A DNA stretch of 64,000 nt, taken from contig JASANG010000259.1 in assembly GCA_030248215.1 (NCBI GenBank), forward strand, positions 186,001 through 250,000, in the 5' to 3' direction. The DNA is from Enoplolaimus lenunculus. Lineage: Eukaryota; Nematoda; Enoplea; Enoplida; Thoracostomopsidae. Shown here one piece after another: positions 1 to 30,132 of the stretch (its first letter is position 1; every line of letters begins with the position of its first letter). The notes beneath the pieces were generated by a model, which worked only from the letters and a program-made list of their open reading frames with translations, searched no databases and had not been told where the DNA came from. A program made the translations under genes and the position numbers.

Positions 1-674
1 ACGGGTTTCAATCTTATTTGATCACAGCTTGGTAAAGGATAAGAGAGGCAAAGGCAGCCTACATGTAACACTGTTTGTTGTCTGACTGCTAAGAATTAGC
101 GCACTCCCTGATTTCATGCGGTAAATGAAAAAAGTAAAATAGTAAATGTGCGCAGAGTGAAAATATATGATCTTTCTTGTCACTGTTGGTGAGTATTTCG
201 TACTACCATGCTTGGTATGATAATGGAACAGAGTGGTTCTTTATTATCCGGCGTTCACAATAATTTTACTAACGGTGCAACAAAATATAGCCTTGGATCG
301 TACAAGATCATTTATAAAATGAACGCTACTTAATCCAGAGTATTAAAAACTCTTGTCTATTTGTTGACAGCTTATAGTGAATGAAACGAGGTTTGCATAT
401 TTGACAATAAATTATGTAGGGCACCGCGCATTAACCAGGGCCGGAGCAGCCACCTCCCCATTCCACCCACTTGCGGGGTCCCACCCATAAAGAGGCCCCC
501 CATCCTAAAATTGGTTGAAACAAAAACCGCCGAAGTTTTAAAATGCGTCTGGATTAACGCTCGCGAGTTTGGGAAATGTCTACCCTTGTCTGTTCCATCA
601 CTGCGTCAAGCTGTGGCAGAAAATATTAATTGCAATTTGGTGGAGAAAAGAAGCTTGAGTTCACCGTAATTTCT

Positions 675-798
675 TTCGTGAGGGATCCTATATCAACTCG
701 ATCCATCCCCGAGTATATGCCCAAGTATAATTGAAATTTCGTGAGGGATCCTATATCAACTCGATCCATTCCCGAGTATATGCCCAAGTATAATTGAA
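675..798. repeat. 63-bp tandem duplication, two copies
   Basis: The sequence starting TTCGTGAGGGATCC at 675 recurs at 738 with nearly perfect identity; one visible difference is CCATCCCC against CCATTCCC. The duplicated unit ends in CCCAAGTATAATTGAA. It is non-coding and its origin is unknown. Confidence 0.85.
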
Positions 799-926
799 TC
801 TGTTATGTATATGTATATTGATAAAGATAATTTTTATATATCTTTAACTGATTGTAATATAAAATCCGTATGGATTGATGTTTAGCAAGGATTCGGAGAC
901 AGACCTCCGGTTCTACTCCGGTTAAC

Positions 927-1355
927 TACTGTAGCGAGCCGTCTAACGGGGGAAGACATATTTATTTGGTGTTTCCAGAAGGTACCCTCTTGTTTTTCGG
1001 TTACGCACTGTTAGTTATTCTTAATCCGTCCTTCGCCGACCTTCGTTACTGTAAGCTTTAGACTAATTATTTTGCTTTGCTTATGCTTAGGCTTAGACTT
1101 AGGAATATGCTCATTCTTACGCTTATGCTTACGATTACGCTTAGGCTAGGCTTAGGAATATGCTTATAATATTGTTCTGCCCCTGTTCTTTACATTGACC
1201 GAAGTTTCGAACTCAACTTTATTTGGTCCTTAGATATAATTGACATTTATGGACTATAATTAGGGTTTAGAGATTATCCGCTTAGTGATCCTTATAAGGG
1301 ATACTGACTCCCTTTGAATAATGGCTGCCCCCCTCTATTCGTGTTAGTACAGTAT
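927..1355. mobile_element. TIR element, ACTGTAGTGACCCGAATAAG family, copy 1
   Basis: It begins ACTACTGTAGCGAGCC and ends in the inverted form TTCGTGTTAGTACAGTA. Inside are the family hallmarks: TATTTATTTGG, a GGTACCC block, CGGTTACG.ACTGTTA and CTTCGTTACTG near the left, and an ATTAGGGTTTAGAGA block near the right. It is a diverged relative of the copies at 1505-1959 and 41484-41914. No ORF is present, so it is non-autonomous. Confidence 0.65.
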
Positions 1356-1504
1356 ATCTTTATTACACTTAAAAAATGTATGCAGTGTTTGTGAATTGCT
1401 AAAAATATAATTTACATCTGTATATGCTGATATCAACGTTACGTATTCGCGTGAGTCGAGATTCCGCTCGCTTCCAACACACCAGAAAGTAAATTTCTAA
1501 TCAA

Positions 1505-1959
1505 CTACTGTAGTGACTCGAATTAGAGGGGGTGACTGATATTTATTTGGCCTCTCCAGAGGGTACCCCCTTGTTATTCGGTTGCGGACTGTTATTTATT
1601 TTTAACCCACGCTTCGCCACCCTTCGTTACTGATTTATATCCGGTACTACAATTATCCGTTGAATTAAACGTGTTTGTCTTGCTTCAATAGCTTGAGCGA
1701 TTATGAAAGGTTATACTTAGGTATGCACTTTCAAAATTTAAGTACGTCTTAAAGATTCGAACTCAATTTTGTTTGGTCCTGGAGTCATTTATGCACTACA
1801 ATTAGGAATATCTGACCTTCATGGACTCTAAATAAAATTTAGGGATTGTATCCGCTTACAGACCCTTATTAGTTAGATATACGGACTCCTATTGATTGGT
1901 ACTCAAATCGAGACCCCCTCTTATTACCCTACACCTTTTTATTCGGGTCACTACAGTAC
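1505..1959. mobile_element. TIR element, ACTGTAGTGACCCGAATAAG family, copy 2
   Basis: The left end ACTACTGTAGTGACTCGAAT and the right end ATTCGGGTCACTACAGTAC are inverted complements. The interior carries the GGTACCCCCTTGTTATTCGGT block and the CTTCGTTACTG block also seen at 41484-41914. There is no coding capacity. It is non-autonomous and its superfamily is not assigned. Confidence 0.75.
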
Positions 1960-4767
1960 AAATTGGTGCAGTCTTAGAAATTAAAACGTGAATTCGCTTG
2001 AGTGGCAGTCGCTTGAACCCCTCGCCTCACATGTATATTCTACTGAAGATTCCTACCGCGACTGAATGTTAAAAGTGATATCATTTGTGTTGCGTTTCGA
2101 GCAAAAAAACATTAAAGTTTCACATAAGACAGCATTGTTGACTTGTCGAGCAACTGATGCTATGCAAAAAGCTGCTCACTCAAGAGTCAAAGAAGTTGAT
2201 TCCAGTATCTTTCCCAGATACTGGTGTTTCGAGGAATGATATATACAGTTTCATGTTTGCCGATGGCAAACGATTAGAATCGAAAAACTTCTGCTGAAAC
2301 AATTACTATTCCCATGTCCATAATTGTGATGCTGAGACTGCTTTATGATGACTTCCTAATATATAAATTTCAAAATTTGTTTTGTCTACGTCAGCTGTCC
2401 AATCGTCGACTTCCACCTGCAGCAATGTAGAATTTTAGTGGGAATAACTGTCATACAACCACATAACACGGGTGCTTTCTACAGTTTGAGGATCAACAAG
2501 AAGTGATGGCTAAAATTCATATGATTGCCAGTTTAATACGGTAGAACAGCGTTGCGGCCGTCGACAACCGCACAGCAATGCTATGCTCAATTGCTCACTG
2601 TATGGCGACACAGAAACATGATTTCGTTAAGCGTTACACTGCAAAAAATTGGGAGTCAAATGGACTCTCTAGGGGGTACCCATTTTGAGTCCCAACCAAT
2701 AGGAGTCCGTATCCCTAATTAGAGTCCGTAAGCGCATAGAGTCCCTAAACCCTAATTAGAGTCCATAAATGTCAATTGTTCCTAATTGTAGCGCATAAAT
2801 GGCTCCATAACCAAATAAAGGTGAGTTCAAAACTTTGATGCGGATATTTTTCATATCCGGATATCCGGATATCCGGTGCTCATCTACATTGCTGACGGGT
2901 GTTTTGTTTTCCGTTTTCATTCATAAGTAGGCAAAGATTACAATTTCCCGTTGAATATCATCGCTTTAATTTTGTATTATGTGATATTCGCATTTCCTTT
3001 TCACACTGGATGTAACAGGCAGGTTGCAACCAGAAATCGACTGGATATCCGGTTCCAGTTTAATATCCAGCTAAATCCGACATCCGCATCCGGTTCCAGT
3101 ATCCGGTATAAATCTACCGGATACCGAATATTTGTTGTTGCGGTTTCAAATATCATGCAACTGCGTTTTTGCACGTCAAAAGATATTTTGAAGCAACTGC
3201 AATCTCGAGCAACTCATGAATATGCTGCTCAGGTGCGGGTGGATCTAAACGGTTTCTTAATTGGAAAATTCTGTAACGTGCGTTCATGAGTAAAATCATT
3301 CGTAAAGACACTGACATGGAATGAAAAATTCAAACCAAAAATTAATCTTAAACCCATGAATACAAATTTGTGCACGACTCTAATACTTCTAACAGTGTAC
3401 AAATTTAGATCCTATATCCGGTTAACATCCGGTTCCGGTACAAAATTCACTATCCGGCTCCGGCTCCAGTATCGGGTAAAATTAATATCTGGTCCATCCC
3501 TGATTGCAACCGGAAATACATTTTATCGAAACTGGAACCAGAACCGAAACCGGAAAATGGAAATACATGTCACCCAAAAAGTCATTTTAATTTTCGTTTT
3601 TGCAATATATTTGTGTGAAATAACCATAATTGGAGATAGGTATTCACATTATCTGCTGTTTGAAATCCAAAATCTTTAAAATTTTGATGCATCCGCCATT
3701 TTTTCTTTTAGAAAGCCCAGTAAATATTGGTACTCCTGTATTGTGTGTTGCCACACCATTAGACCATCTGTTGAACTTTTATGCTTCAATGGCATGTTTT
3801 TCGTTTCATTATTTTATGACTAACCGTTTCCGTTATGGGTCATCTACGTTAAAATGCACGCGCCGATGTAATAAATGTTACACCCACCCCATTAATAGGA
3901 ACAGCATCAAAATACACATTCTAGTTGGAGGCAAGGTAAGTACAGTTGCATAGCTGTACTTATAGACAGTGTTAATTAACTAGACTCTGTTGAAAGGGAC
4001 TCTGGATAAATACATGTTGTCTGCAGGATGTCAGGACATTACGTTAGTACACGTGCACACATTTAAAAACACACGATGGCACACATATTTACACGCATCA
4101 TTCAACGCAACAAATTGAGTCCCTTCAGAGGGACTGTGGACAATAACAGTTCCCTATAATGATTTCAGGACAAGTAAATATTTATACCACGAAGTGTGTA
4201 AAAAGAGAGTGGGTAGGGACAACGCCACCCAAAAGGGAAGGACATTTTTTACAGATATGCGTGCATTTAGGGCAAATCAAATGCAAAACTCCGTTGAGTT
4301 TTGAACGGCACCAGTCACTGGTTCGAAAGCTACAAGACTCCTGAATTGTTGGTGATAAGGGTGATAAGCGCTACACACATTTGAGAATTAGCCGAGTTAT
4401 TTTCCTTGTAACATAGTCGTAACAGCAACTTTCAAAACGCAAATTTCTTTTAATATTATTTAATTTGATAACATGTGCAGAAATTCTTATTCTTTAATAC
4501 CCTATATTAGCCTATTTGTCTCCTGTATTTTAAATTCGTTAGCTAGGGATAGCTGAAACAGCACGTGAAGGGCGTTCCAAATTTCTTTGTTAATTATTAA
4601 TGCAGCTGCTTCGTCACTAGTCTGTTGTCACTTAGATAATAGATGTTTAATAAGTCAAACCTGGTTGTACAACATATCTTTTTATGCATAGTCAAGTGTG
4701 CATAAAAATTCTCATTTATCTCTATGTTCAATGCTCAAAAAAGTGAAATCGTAGTAAATGTCAGTCT

Positions 4768-4897
4768 ACGTAGGAAGCGGGACTATAAACTTTTCTACTA
4801 AGCAGTTGGAAAAGCGGGCCTCCGGAGCGGGGATCGAACTCTTAGCCTACGGATCGTTAAGCGAATGCTCGGCGACTACGCCACGCAGCCCGCCTCC
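4768..4897 (-). repeat. tRNA-derived SINE
   Basis: On the minus strand the region reads as a degenerate tRNA: an A-box-like TGGCGTAGTCGCCGAGC and a B-box GAGTTCGATCCCC about 45 bases later. Flanking sequence (TAGGAAGCGGGACTA, GTTGGAAAAGC) reappears in the copy near 40070-40195 (TAGGAACCGGGACTA, GCTGGGAAAGC), so this is a dispersed SINE family rather than a tRNA gene. Confidence 0.75.
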
Positions 4898-4920
4898 AAC
4901 TGTTTCTAACTGTATGCTGC

Positions 4921-5431
4921 TGTTGGTACTATACGGTCTGCACGACCCCTGTTTGAAGTTTTGCCAAAGTTAATGACCGCGCCGGGAACCGAACCTCGGC
5001 CCTCTTGCGCTCGAGCCAAGCATGCTACCACTACACTACGCGGTCATTGCAACAACTTCTTATACTGGTATATGTGCACAGGCATGGCAACATTTGCTTT
5101 ACATACACTTACGTGCACATATACCGACATCCCCCCCTCTCCAGCCGGCCCCCCGCCCCGATCCCCCTCCCCCCCCCTCCCTCCTTTCTCACACCCCCCC
5201 CGGCGGGCCCCCCACCTCCATGTTGGTACTATACGGTCTGCACGACCCCTGTTTGAAGTTTTGCCAAAGTTAATGACCACGCCGGGAACCGAACCTCGGC
5301 CCTCTTGCGCTCGAGCCAAGCATGCTACCACTACACTACGCGGTCATTGCAACAACTTCTTATACTGGTATATGTGCACAGGCATGGCAACATTTGCTTT
5401 ACATACACTTACGTGCACATATACCGACATG
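4921..5431. repeat. 300-bp-period duplication of a tRNA-like SINE around a C-rich stretch
   Basis: Bases 4921-5131 recur at 5221-5431 with a single visible difference (G at 4979, A at 5279). Each copy holds a tRNA-like module on the minus strand: TGACCGC and GCGGTCA ends, A box TAGTGTAGTGGTAGC, B box GAGGTTCGGTTCCC. The T arm is mispaired, which argues against a functional tRNA. Between the copies lies an extremely C-rich tract (about 5132-5217). The following GCCAGCAAGCAT and GGACAAGCATGTCT words recur near 39890-39950. Confidence 0.85.
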
Positions 5432-5624
5432 CTGCCAGCAAGCATACATACAGTGCACTGCACTATATTGCACGTGCACATAACGGACAAGCATGTCTTA
5501 CGTGCTTACAGTAAATATCATTTAACATATTAGTAGCCACACATTACACATGTTGATTAATACGCATACACGCTAAATATTTTAATGACATCATTTGAAC
5601 ACAACTCTCGAGCGATACTTTTGA

Positions 5625-13799
<8,175 letters not shown>

Positions 13800-14060
13800 C
13801 AACACTGTGATGGATATTCATACTTAGGGAGGTGAGTGCTTAGTTCTTGCTATTGTGACAAATGTGCATTAATTCATATTGATTGTATGTATATTGTGCA
13901 AACTTATAACTTAATTATGTTAGGATAGAGAAACCCTTAAATTGATTCCAGAAGACTAGTGATTTTTCGAATACGGTATAAAAATAGATGAACGTGCCGT
14001 TCTGGCTGTCTCAATTGAGACATATTTCCGAATTTAATCTTTAAAACTTGAAAAACTCTC

Positions 14061-14197
14061 GGCCCATGTTAACTGTAGGGCCCTGCGTGACAAGCCTAAG
14101 CTCAAACATAAGCCTAATTGTAAGATTAAAATTGTCCAATCTCTACGTTTGCTCAGTTCGCTGTCACCAATGGACAGGTCCCTATATAACATGGGCC
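14061..14197. mobile_element. Short MITE, GGCCCATGTTA family
   Basis: Left end GGCCCATGTTAACTGTAGGG and right end CCCTATATAACATGGGCC are inverted. The interior contains AAGCCTAAGCTC..AAGCCTAA words, as in the second copy at 14863-15012. About 137 bp, no coding capacity. Confidence 0.6.
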
Positions 14198-14862
14198 ATC
14201 CTTTGTATGCTGTTAGGGTTCGTTAAATTTTTGCATAAAAATGTGAAAACGAAATACAACAGTAGAGCATAAAACTGATGCATTTGCAATTGAATCATCT
14301 TGCAGATCACCGAAATGCTATAGAGCACCGGTCATAAACGTATGTTTTAAATGTATTTTATTGCACAATCTGTGTATTCGGTTGAAATTGTGTTGTGTAA
14401 TATGGAATCACTTGAGGAGACGCCTTGGGTTCGTTCTTAACAGTTGAACAACATAAAGTTGATTCCTAAAAATATTCAGTTTTGCAATTCTGTTTGTATT
14501 AGCACTTTTTAACAATAACTTTACAGCATTATCTATAATGATTGTGTGTACACTGACAGTTTTGTTTTTATTGTTGGTTCGATAATTTTAATGGGTTTGA
14601 ATATTGAAAATTAAGCATTGTTGTATATGTTAGTTCAACTTCCTTCAGGTAATTAATATCAAACTCGCTTCGTTTATAAAGATGGTCATATACACAGTGA
14701 TATTGTGGTCGGTGCAAGAGTATGATATAACTCTTGAGTTCAACGATTCGTAGTTCAATTTTGTTATATATTGTAATGTATAAATGTATTATAAGTGTTT
14801 TATGCATTTGTTATTTGTAGGTAATGATCTTTCTTTGCATTTCTGGGCAGATTTAGTATAAA

Positions 14863-15012
14863 CGGCCCATGTATAGAACAGGGCCGGAACAGTAGTGTAA
14901 GCATATTTCTAAGCCTAAGCCTAAGCAAAAAAATTAGTCTAAAGCTTAAACTGACTCTTCTATTAATATAGCCCCTCCGGAAAACAATCCGGCCCTGCTC
15001 TATACATGGGTC
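14863..15012. mobile_element. Short MITE, GGCCCATGTATAG family
   Basis: Left end GGCCCATGTATAGAACAGGG and right end CCCTGCTCTATACATGGGTC pair over about 24 bases. The interior has repeated AAGCCTAAGCC words. It is closely related in layout to the 14061-14197 copy 0.8 kb upstream. Confidence 0.7.
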
Positions 15013-16337
15013 GTATATATAAATAGTGCGTTACAATAATGACGCCGTTTGTAATGTTATTCAATTTTAACTGCTTGTTGATCAAACGTAAAGCACGTTT
15101 TTGAAAATTATTCCTTGTGTACTAATAAGCTCCGGAATAATAAATATTTTAAAGCAGTGACCCATATTACTTTTAGGGCACTTCCAATGTGTGCAGGTAC
15201 AGCAAAAGAGTAAGTTTATAGATTTTAAACAGGGTGTAACCGGAGGTGAAAAATACCGGAGCCAGAGGCGAGGAGAAATTATGCACTTAAAATGATTAAT
15301 TCGCTAATTGTTAAATCTTTTGGTTACGCGCTTATTTTTAACAAAATAACGCCAATTTGTTCCTCATAATTATATCAAAAGTTGAAACATACCGCACAAA
15401 GCAAATAAATATTGTGAAATTTTGCATAGTTTCACGACCGAAATTGCCTGAACCTCCTGCAGAAATTCTACCATTGGATCAAGCAGTCACTAAGATCTTC
15501 GGTCGAGGTGAAATCTAGAATATCGTTTGCATTGATTTTTTCGTGCAATTTTTATTTTAAATCTTTGCTCTTCCGCAAAATTTCCAATGTAATAGTAAGT
15601 GTTGTGCAATACATTGTGCGTGAGCAATTTTTTCGGTATGCATAACATATACACCAATATTCATTAACAGAACGAGTAACTCTCTAAATATATACTGTAT
15701 TTGCATGTCAATTCATTGCTTTGTGCATTATTGCTTGCGTTTAATAAATATGTTGGGAGTTGCAATTGTAGTGAGCAGAATGCAATAAGAGATACCTTAC
15801 AATTTAAGCTCAAAATTGCATCAAAATTTATAGCCAAACGCACCGAACGGTGCATGTACTGAAAAGTTCCCTCCCAAAATTTGCCGGATATTTAGTAGAA
15901 TTTTGGAAGATCATATAGGCGCATAAATGTCCCGCGGTATCATATGACATATGGCCATTGGTATACGATGGTTGCATGAGATCCGCGGTTTGTAGGCCAA
16001 TATCATGACATTCATGTTTTGTCGTATAACCCATTTAGTTCGCAAAATTTTGTTGACGTGGAATCATGGGACAAAGTGTATTCCGGGTTGCCCCAGTTAC
16101 GTGAACACCGCAGTACCCGCGAATTCGGATAATAACGGTTCTGCTGAAACATTGCGAGTTCGGGCCCTACTTTTTTCGATCGGGATTTTGGGACATTGAG
16201 TACCAGCACAGGTGCATTGCGTTTTAAAACTTTGCTCTCATTTAATAAACACGGTTATTTTTACTAAAATGTACGAATAATTTTGGTTAACACATTATTT
16301 AACACATCAATTTCTACTACGACTGAATAACATGTCA

Positions 16338-16653
16338 ACCACGTTCGGCATTACCTTATACTTCAAGGTAATCAAGGTATAATCAAATAGCTGGTCCTGA
16401 TAAAAACCGGTATCAGTGCAATTAAACAGTCACAAAGTTATGCTACCTTTAGGTCGATAATCTTGTATTATAAATTGACAATATGTATTTGTTCCACCAC
16501 GTTTGGCATTACCTTATACTTCAAGGTAATCAGGGTATAATCAAATAGCTGGTCCTGATAAAAACCGGTATCAGTGCAATTAAACAGTCACAAAGTTGTG
16601 CTACCTTTAGGTCGATAATCTTGTATTATAAATTAGCAATATGTATTTGTTCC
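16338..16653. repeat. 158-bp tandem duplication
   Basis: The unit starting ACCACGTTCGGCATTACCTT at 16338 recurs at 16496 with only a few substitutions (for example TTCGG/TTTGG, AATCAAGG/AATCAGGG, AGTTATGC/AGTTGTGC). It lies about 330 bp beyond the beta-tubulin stop codon, in the intergenic space. No function is evident. Confidence 0.9.
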
Positions 16654-16982
16654 ACTGGATATAATATGTGCATTCAACAAAGCAATGTTACTCCCGGCGA
16701 ATACTTGTACATGTAAATCGTATCCTCGTATAAATAAAGCGTTTTAGAAATTTTAAATGCATTACCGCTTTCCTTATTATAAAGTGGAGACGACGCGAAA
16801 TTAGATAGGTTAAACAATGTTTAATTTTTGAATCTTTACCAATAGTATTGTTTTAGGTTTATTTTCAAGAAATCCCAACAATTTGCTTGCAAGGAACAAA
16901 ACGCCGACTAAACATTTAGAAAAATATTAAGCAGCATACCAAAAACCTGGAGTAAACCAAAACTAAAATATGAAAGAATGAT

Positions 16983-26731
<9,749 letters not shown>

Positions 26732-27244
26732 TCTGTCGTTCTAATTTTACACAACAGCCGTTGTAAATATTATAACAATTATAAAATGTCACAAATCCGC
26801 GCTGGACTTTTTATGTGATAGTCAGTAATTTTATTTCTGGAATTTAAAATAACCCACACACTTTTGAAACTATATAAGACCTGATAAAGCAAGGTATTAA
26901 ATAACCTTCACCATTTTTTCAGCGATGCTTACAATCAGTGGTTTCTAGACATCAACCACGTTCAAAAGATTTATACAAAATATATTCTACGCCGCTTTTT
27001 AGCGATGCCACTATAGTCACTAGACCACTAAATATTTATCATCCTCAAGGCGGCCGATAAGTCGTTTACTCGATTTTTAAGCTTCGCCATCGCTATGTAT
27101 AAAATTGTGAAAACCCACTCTGTAAGCATGTGACATGCTTGTCCTGGTGCATATGCATGCAATGCGCATATTAAATGTGTTGTGTTGGTTTGGTATACGT
27201 AGTGTTTCATACGTATGTGCATAGTGTGATACATATACGTGCAC

Positions 27245-27594
27245 CAGGGTGCAACCAGAATTCCGGTAATTTTGATCGGTGAAAATTAAGATATCTTACT
27301 AAAAAACTGACGACAAAAATTAAGTAGTTTCATTAGTATAGTATATATAAAGCTTGACAATCACCGGCAAGAAACCATCGAAGGTGGATTGCGCTACCCT
27401 GCATTATGAAAATCTAAAACACAACAGATAAGGTGAGTGACTACCTATCCAACTAAGGGTTATTTCACTAATATTTAAAAAAAGAAAATTAAAACCAATT
27501 TTTCGGAGTCCTGTATTTTTCATTTTCCGGTTTCAGTAATTTTTTTCAAATTCCAGTTCCGGCTGCGGTGAATTGTAATTCTGGTTGTATCCTG
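27245..27594. mobile_element. hAT-type MITE, CCGGAA family, perfect 8-bp TSD
   Basis: The left end CAGGGTGCAACCAGAATTCC and right end AATTCTGGTTGTATCCTG are inverted and flanked by ACGTGCAC on both sides. 350 bp, no ORF. It is inserted next to SINE-derived sequence containing ACATGCTTGTCCTGGTGCAT. Confidence 0.85.
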
Positions 27595-27627
27595 ACGTGC
27601 ACATATAGCACTAGAGAAAATTAATAT

Positions 27628-27705
27628 CGGCCGCGTGGTGTACTGGGTAGCGCGCTTGTGACTCAAGAGCGAGAGGTCCGAGGTTTGATTCCCGGCGTGG
27701 AGATG
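27628..27705 (+). repeat. tRNA-derived SINE head
   Basis: A-box-like GTGGTGTACTGGGTAGCG and B box GAGGTTTGATTCCC have tRNA-like spacing (about 40 bases). The acceptor-stem positions do not pair, so a functional tRNA is unlikely. Followed by unrelated AT-rich sequence. Confidence 0.6.
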
Positions 27706-27861
27706 TTTCGAAAAAGTTAAGAAAACCACGCATATTCGTAGTACTTTGAGGAGAAAAGTCGTCCCGACCGCGCTGTTCTGACAAGTTGTATATAAGCCGG
27801 GTAGCATACGATCGACATATACCGTCTATACATATAGTCGACGATCAAAGTAGTTGGACAG

Positions 27862-27932
27862 GCGGGATACGTGGTGCAGTGGTATAAGGTTGCCTTAAGG
27901 ACCGGTAGGCTGAGTTTGATCCCGCCCTGTAG
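27862..27932 (+). repeat. tRNA-derived SINE head
   Basis: GGCGGGATACGTGGTGCAGTGG (A box) and GAGTTTGATCCCGCC (B box) have tRNA-like spacing. The sequence lacks a separate 3' acceptor arm, which supports a SINE or tRNA relic over an active tRNA gene. Confidence 0.55.
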
Positions 27933-28676
27933 GCCGCTTTCCCAGCAACTTAAGGTCTGAAGATTCGGTTCCTACGTAGACACTAGATTGACACACTCCA
28001 TGGAAAGACTTCTGTTACTGCATGAAATACACCTGATGTGGAACGGCAGCATATACGTGCATTGTGATGCACTATACATCAACGGGTCTGAAATCAGCCC
28101 AATGAAAACTAATGAAAACTCCCATTGCCAACGGAATGGGTGACCGCTATACATACCACAAGCTTTATTATTAGCTATAGAGGAAATGTATTTGTTACAA
28201 AAAAAGTTTATTAAATTTCCCAAAATTGTGCAGGGCTGGTATTCTCAACTTAATGTAGCACCTAACACAAGTTCGTTACCGCTCTTCGAACTGACAACTC
28301 CTGCAAATACCGTTCTCACAATTTGCACAGACATAGCGCGCATAAAACCTGAAATTTTATTGACATTACCTATTAACCTGGGTACTACAAAACCTACAAT
28401 TTGAATGAGTTTCTGATTCCGAATCTAACTCCGTCGCGATTTTGGCGTATCTGATTTCGATTACCAACCTTGATATGAAAAATATATTCATTGTATGAAA
28501 GCTAGCGCCGTTTGGAATACTGGAGTAAACTTTTATGCAAGCAACAGAAACATGGGTCGAATGCAACTCAATTTCAGAATCCTGAGGCAAGTCAATTTAA
28601 TATCAAGTTCTAGATTTTTTTCTTCTCTGCGCCTTCCCAAAAAATACAAGTTTGAAACGCGATTTTTTGCAAAAAT

Positions 28677-29037
28677 CAGCGCCGGATTAAGGGGGAGCCC
28701 GGGCTTCTCACTAAAAAGGGCCTCCCACCAGCGTATCGACACCTACGATCGACGATATATTATAACGAATAAAGGATAAGAAATTAAATCGAAAATCGAT
28801 CGAGAACATCTATGAAGAAAAATCTACTTGTGAATCTTGTTAATATCACGAGTATCGAATCAGACATACTGTGACAATTGGACTTCGATGGAATCTATAC
28901 TTTTGCCAGTGCAACTCTATGCAAGTCCATGGGCCGTAAATTTTGTCACACGTCTTGTACAACATTTCATTGTAATATGTCATAAGGCCTGTCAGGCATT
29001 TGGCCGCAGGCCTCCCACCACCTTTAATCCGGCCCTG
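28677..29037. mobile_element. hAT-type MITE, CAGGGCCGGATTAA family, perfect 8-bp TSD
   Basis: The left end CAGCGCCGGATTAAGGGG and right end CCTTTAATCCGGCCCTG are inverted and flanked by GCAAAAAT on both sides (28669-28676 and 29038-29045). The CAGGGCCGGATTAA end is a familiar hAT terminus in animals. 361 bp, no ORF. Confidence 0.9.
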
Positions 29038-29991
29038 GCAAAAATCAGTTTCCGTTTAATAGCAATACGGGAATTTCATAGATGTATCGCTTAGTTTTTC
29101 AATGCAGATGTGCTGTAAAAGATTGTTTGACATGCACGGAAAATGAGCAAATTATAATATTAAATGTAAAAATTTTTTAATTTCATTCGACGATTGTTCC
29201 TCAATATTTTGGGCCAATGTAAAGAATAGGAGCGGAAAGCACAGAATATATTTACGCCTAAACCTAAGCGTAAGAATGAGCTTATATACCTAAGCCAAAG
29301 CAAACTAAAAAGATTAAAGCAAGCATGCGTGTATGCAGTCCACAGAAAAAGGTTTCACCCCTGAATTTTACTTGCGCCAATGAATACATTATGGCCGTAA
29401 CAGTAGCATACCTACTCTTAAGTATAAAAGCGTTAGGATAAACCTTATGTTTATATCTAAACATTGGGCTACATTTGAAAAGCCACAGTGAATGCTTGCA
29501 TGTCACAACTGCTTCGGCAAACGCTCTATCTCAATTAGACGATTCTTTTTATTTCGCGCGTATAACAAAAAATTGCTGTCATAAAATACATTAGCTACAG
29601 CAAAACAACAGGTGCGTATAAGTCAATGTTGTGCAGTGTTTAACGTGAGAATGTCACTCTTACATAGCCGAATTGAAATGATAAATGCCCAAATTAAAAC
29701 ATAGTTTAACCGGCGTCTTAAACCTGAACCCATAAGGGGAGCGCTATTGAAGCGGGTTATATTCTCAGCTTTGTTTTAAGCGACGCAACGATTTATGGGC
29801 AGCGGGCTCTGAAGAGATTAACGTCTTCAATATTCTTGCTGCCAAAAACTGAGCGTGTTGCATTAAGATATAAAAAATTATCATCGATGCGCCGAAATTT
29901 GGGCCCATGTTACTTTTCGGGCCGTCCAGTCTCATTTTTTGGTAGAACTACCAAGACTAGGCTAAGATTTTAGGCTATACGTATATACGCG

Positions 29992-30132
29992 TACTGTATT
30001 GACCCGAAAAAGAGAGGACTGATATCTCTAATAGGTTTAGAGACTGTATTCGCTTACGGACACTTATTTGGGATACGGACTCCTGTTGATTGAGACTCAA
30101 AACGGGGACACCCTCTTATTCGGGGCACTACG
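29992..30132. mobile_element. Deleted copy of the ACTGTAGTGACCC TIR element
   Basis: TACTGTATTGACCCGAAAAAGAG at the left and CCTCTTATTCGGGGCACTAC at the right are the family TIRs. Only about 140 bp remain, keeping the TTTAGAGACTGTATTCGCTTA and GATACGGACTCCTGTTGATT words of the right half. Confidence 0.65.

Larger units (their letters stand above)
1..5624. other. Repeat-rich 5' flank without a recognisable gene
   Basis: I see no coding exon here. The open frames are short, unconserved and fall in low-complexity or transposon-derived sequence. The stretch holds a half-copy of a hAT-type end (CAGGGCCGGAGCA near 436), a 63-bp tandem duplication, two copies of a TIR element (927-1355 and 1505-1959), an inverted internal fragment of the same family (about 2665-2825), blocks rich in CCGGATAT and CCGGTTCC words (2840-3520), and tRNA-derived SINE sequence from about 4768 to 5440. 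The upstream promoter of the MOSPD gene should lie in the last few hundred bases, but no clear motif is visible. Confidence 0.6.
13800..16982. other. Intergenic region between MOSPD and beta-tubulin (convergent genes)
   Basis: Both neighbouring genes end here, so this is 3'-flank on each side. It contains two short inverted-repeat elements (14061-14197 and 14863-15012), a lone CAGGGTGTAACCGGAGG end at about 15232 and a 158-bp tandem duplication (16338-16653). A TTTATT on the plus strand near 16858 is a candidate beta-tubulin polyadenylation signal (AATAAA on the minus strand). No exon is recognised. Confidence 0.6.

Noticed and set aside
1070-1170. Interstitial telomere of the TTAGGC type (TTAGGCTTAGACTTAGG words)
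   Set aside because: The hexamers are irregular and interspersed with TTACGC and TTATGC. Similar CTAAGCCTAAGC words occur inside MITEs at 14863-15012 and elsewhere, so this is transposon-derived simple sequence.
4971-5060. tRNA gene on the minus strand
   Set aside because: The acceptor ends pair, but the T stem and anticodon stem are mispaired. The module is duplicated 300 bp away and sits in a dispersed SINE context.
5044-5331. Gly/Arg-rich minus-strand ORF
   Set aside because: It is a translation of the C-rich spacer and SINE sequence, with no coding evidence.
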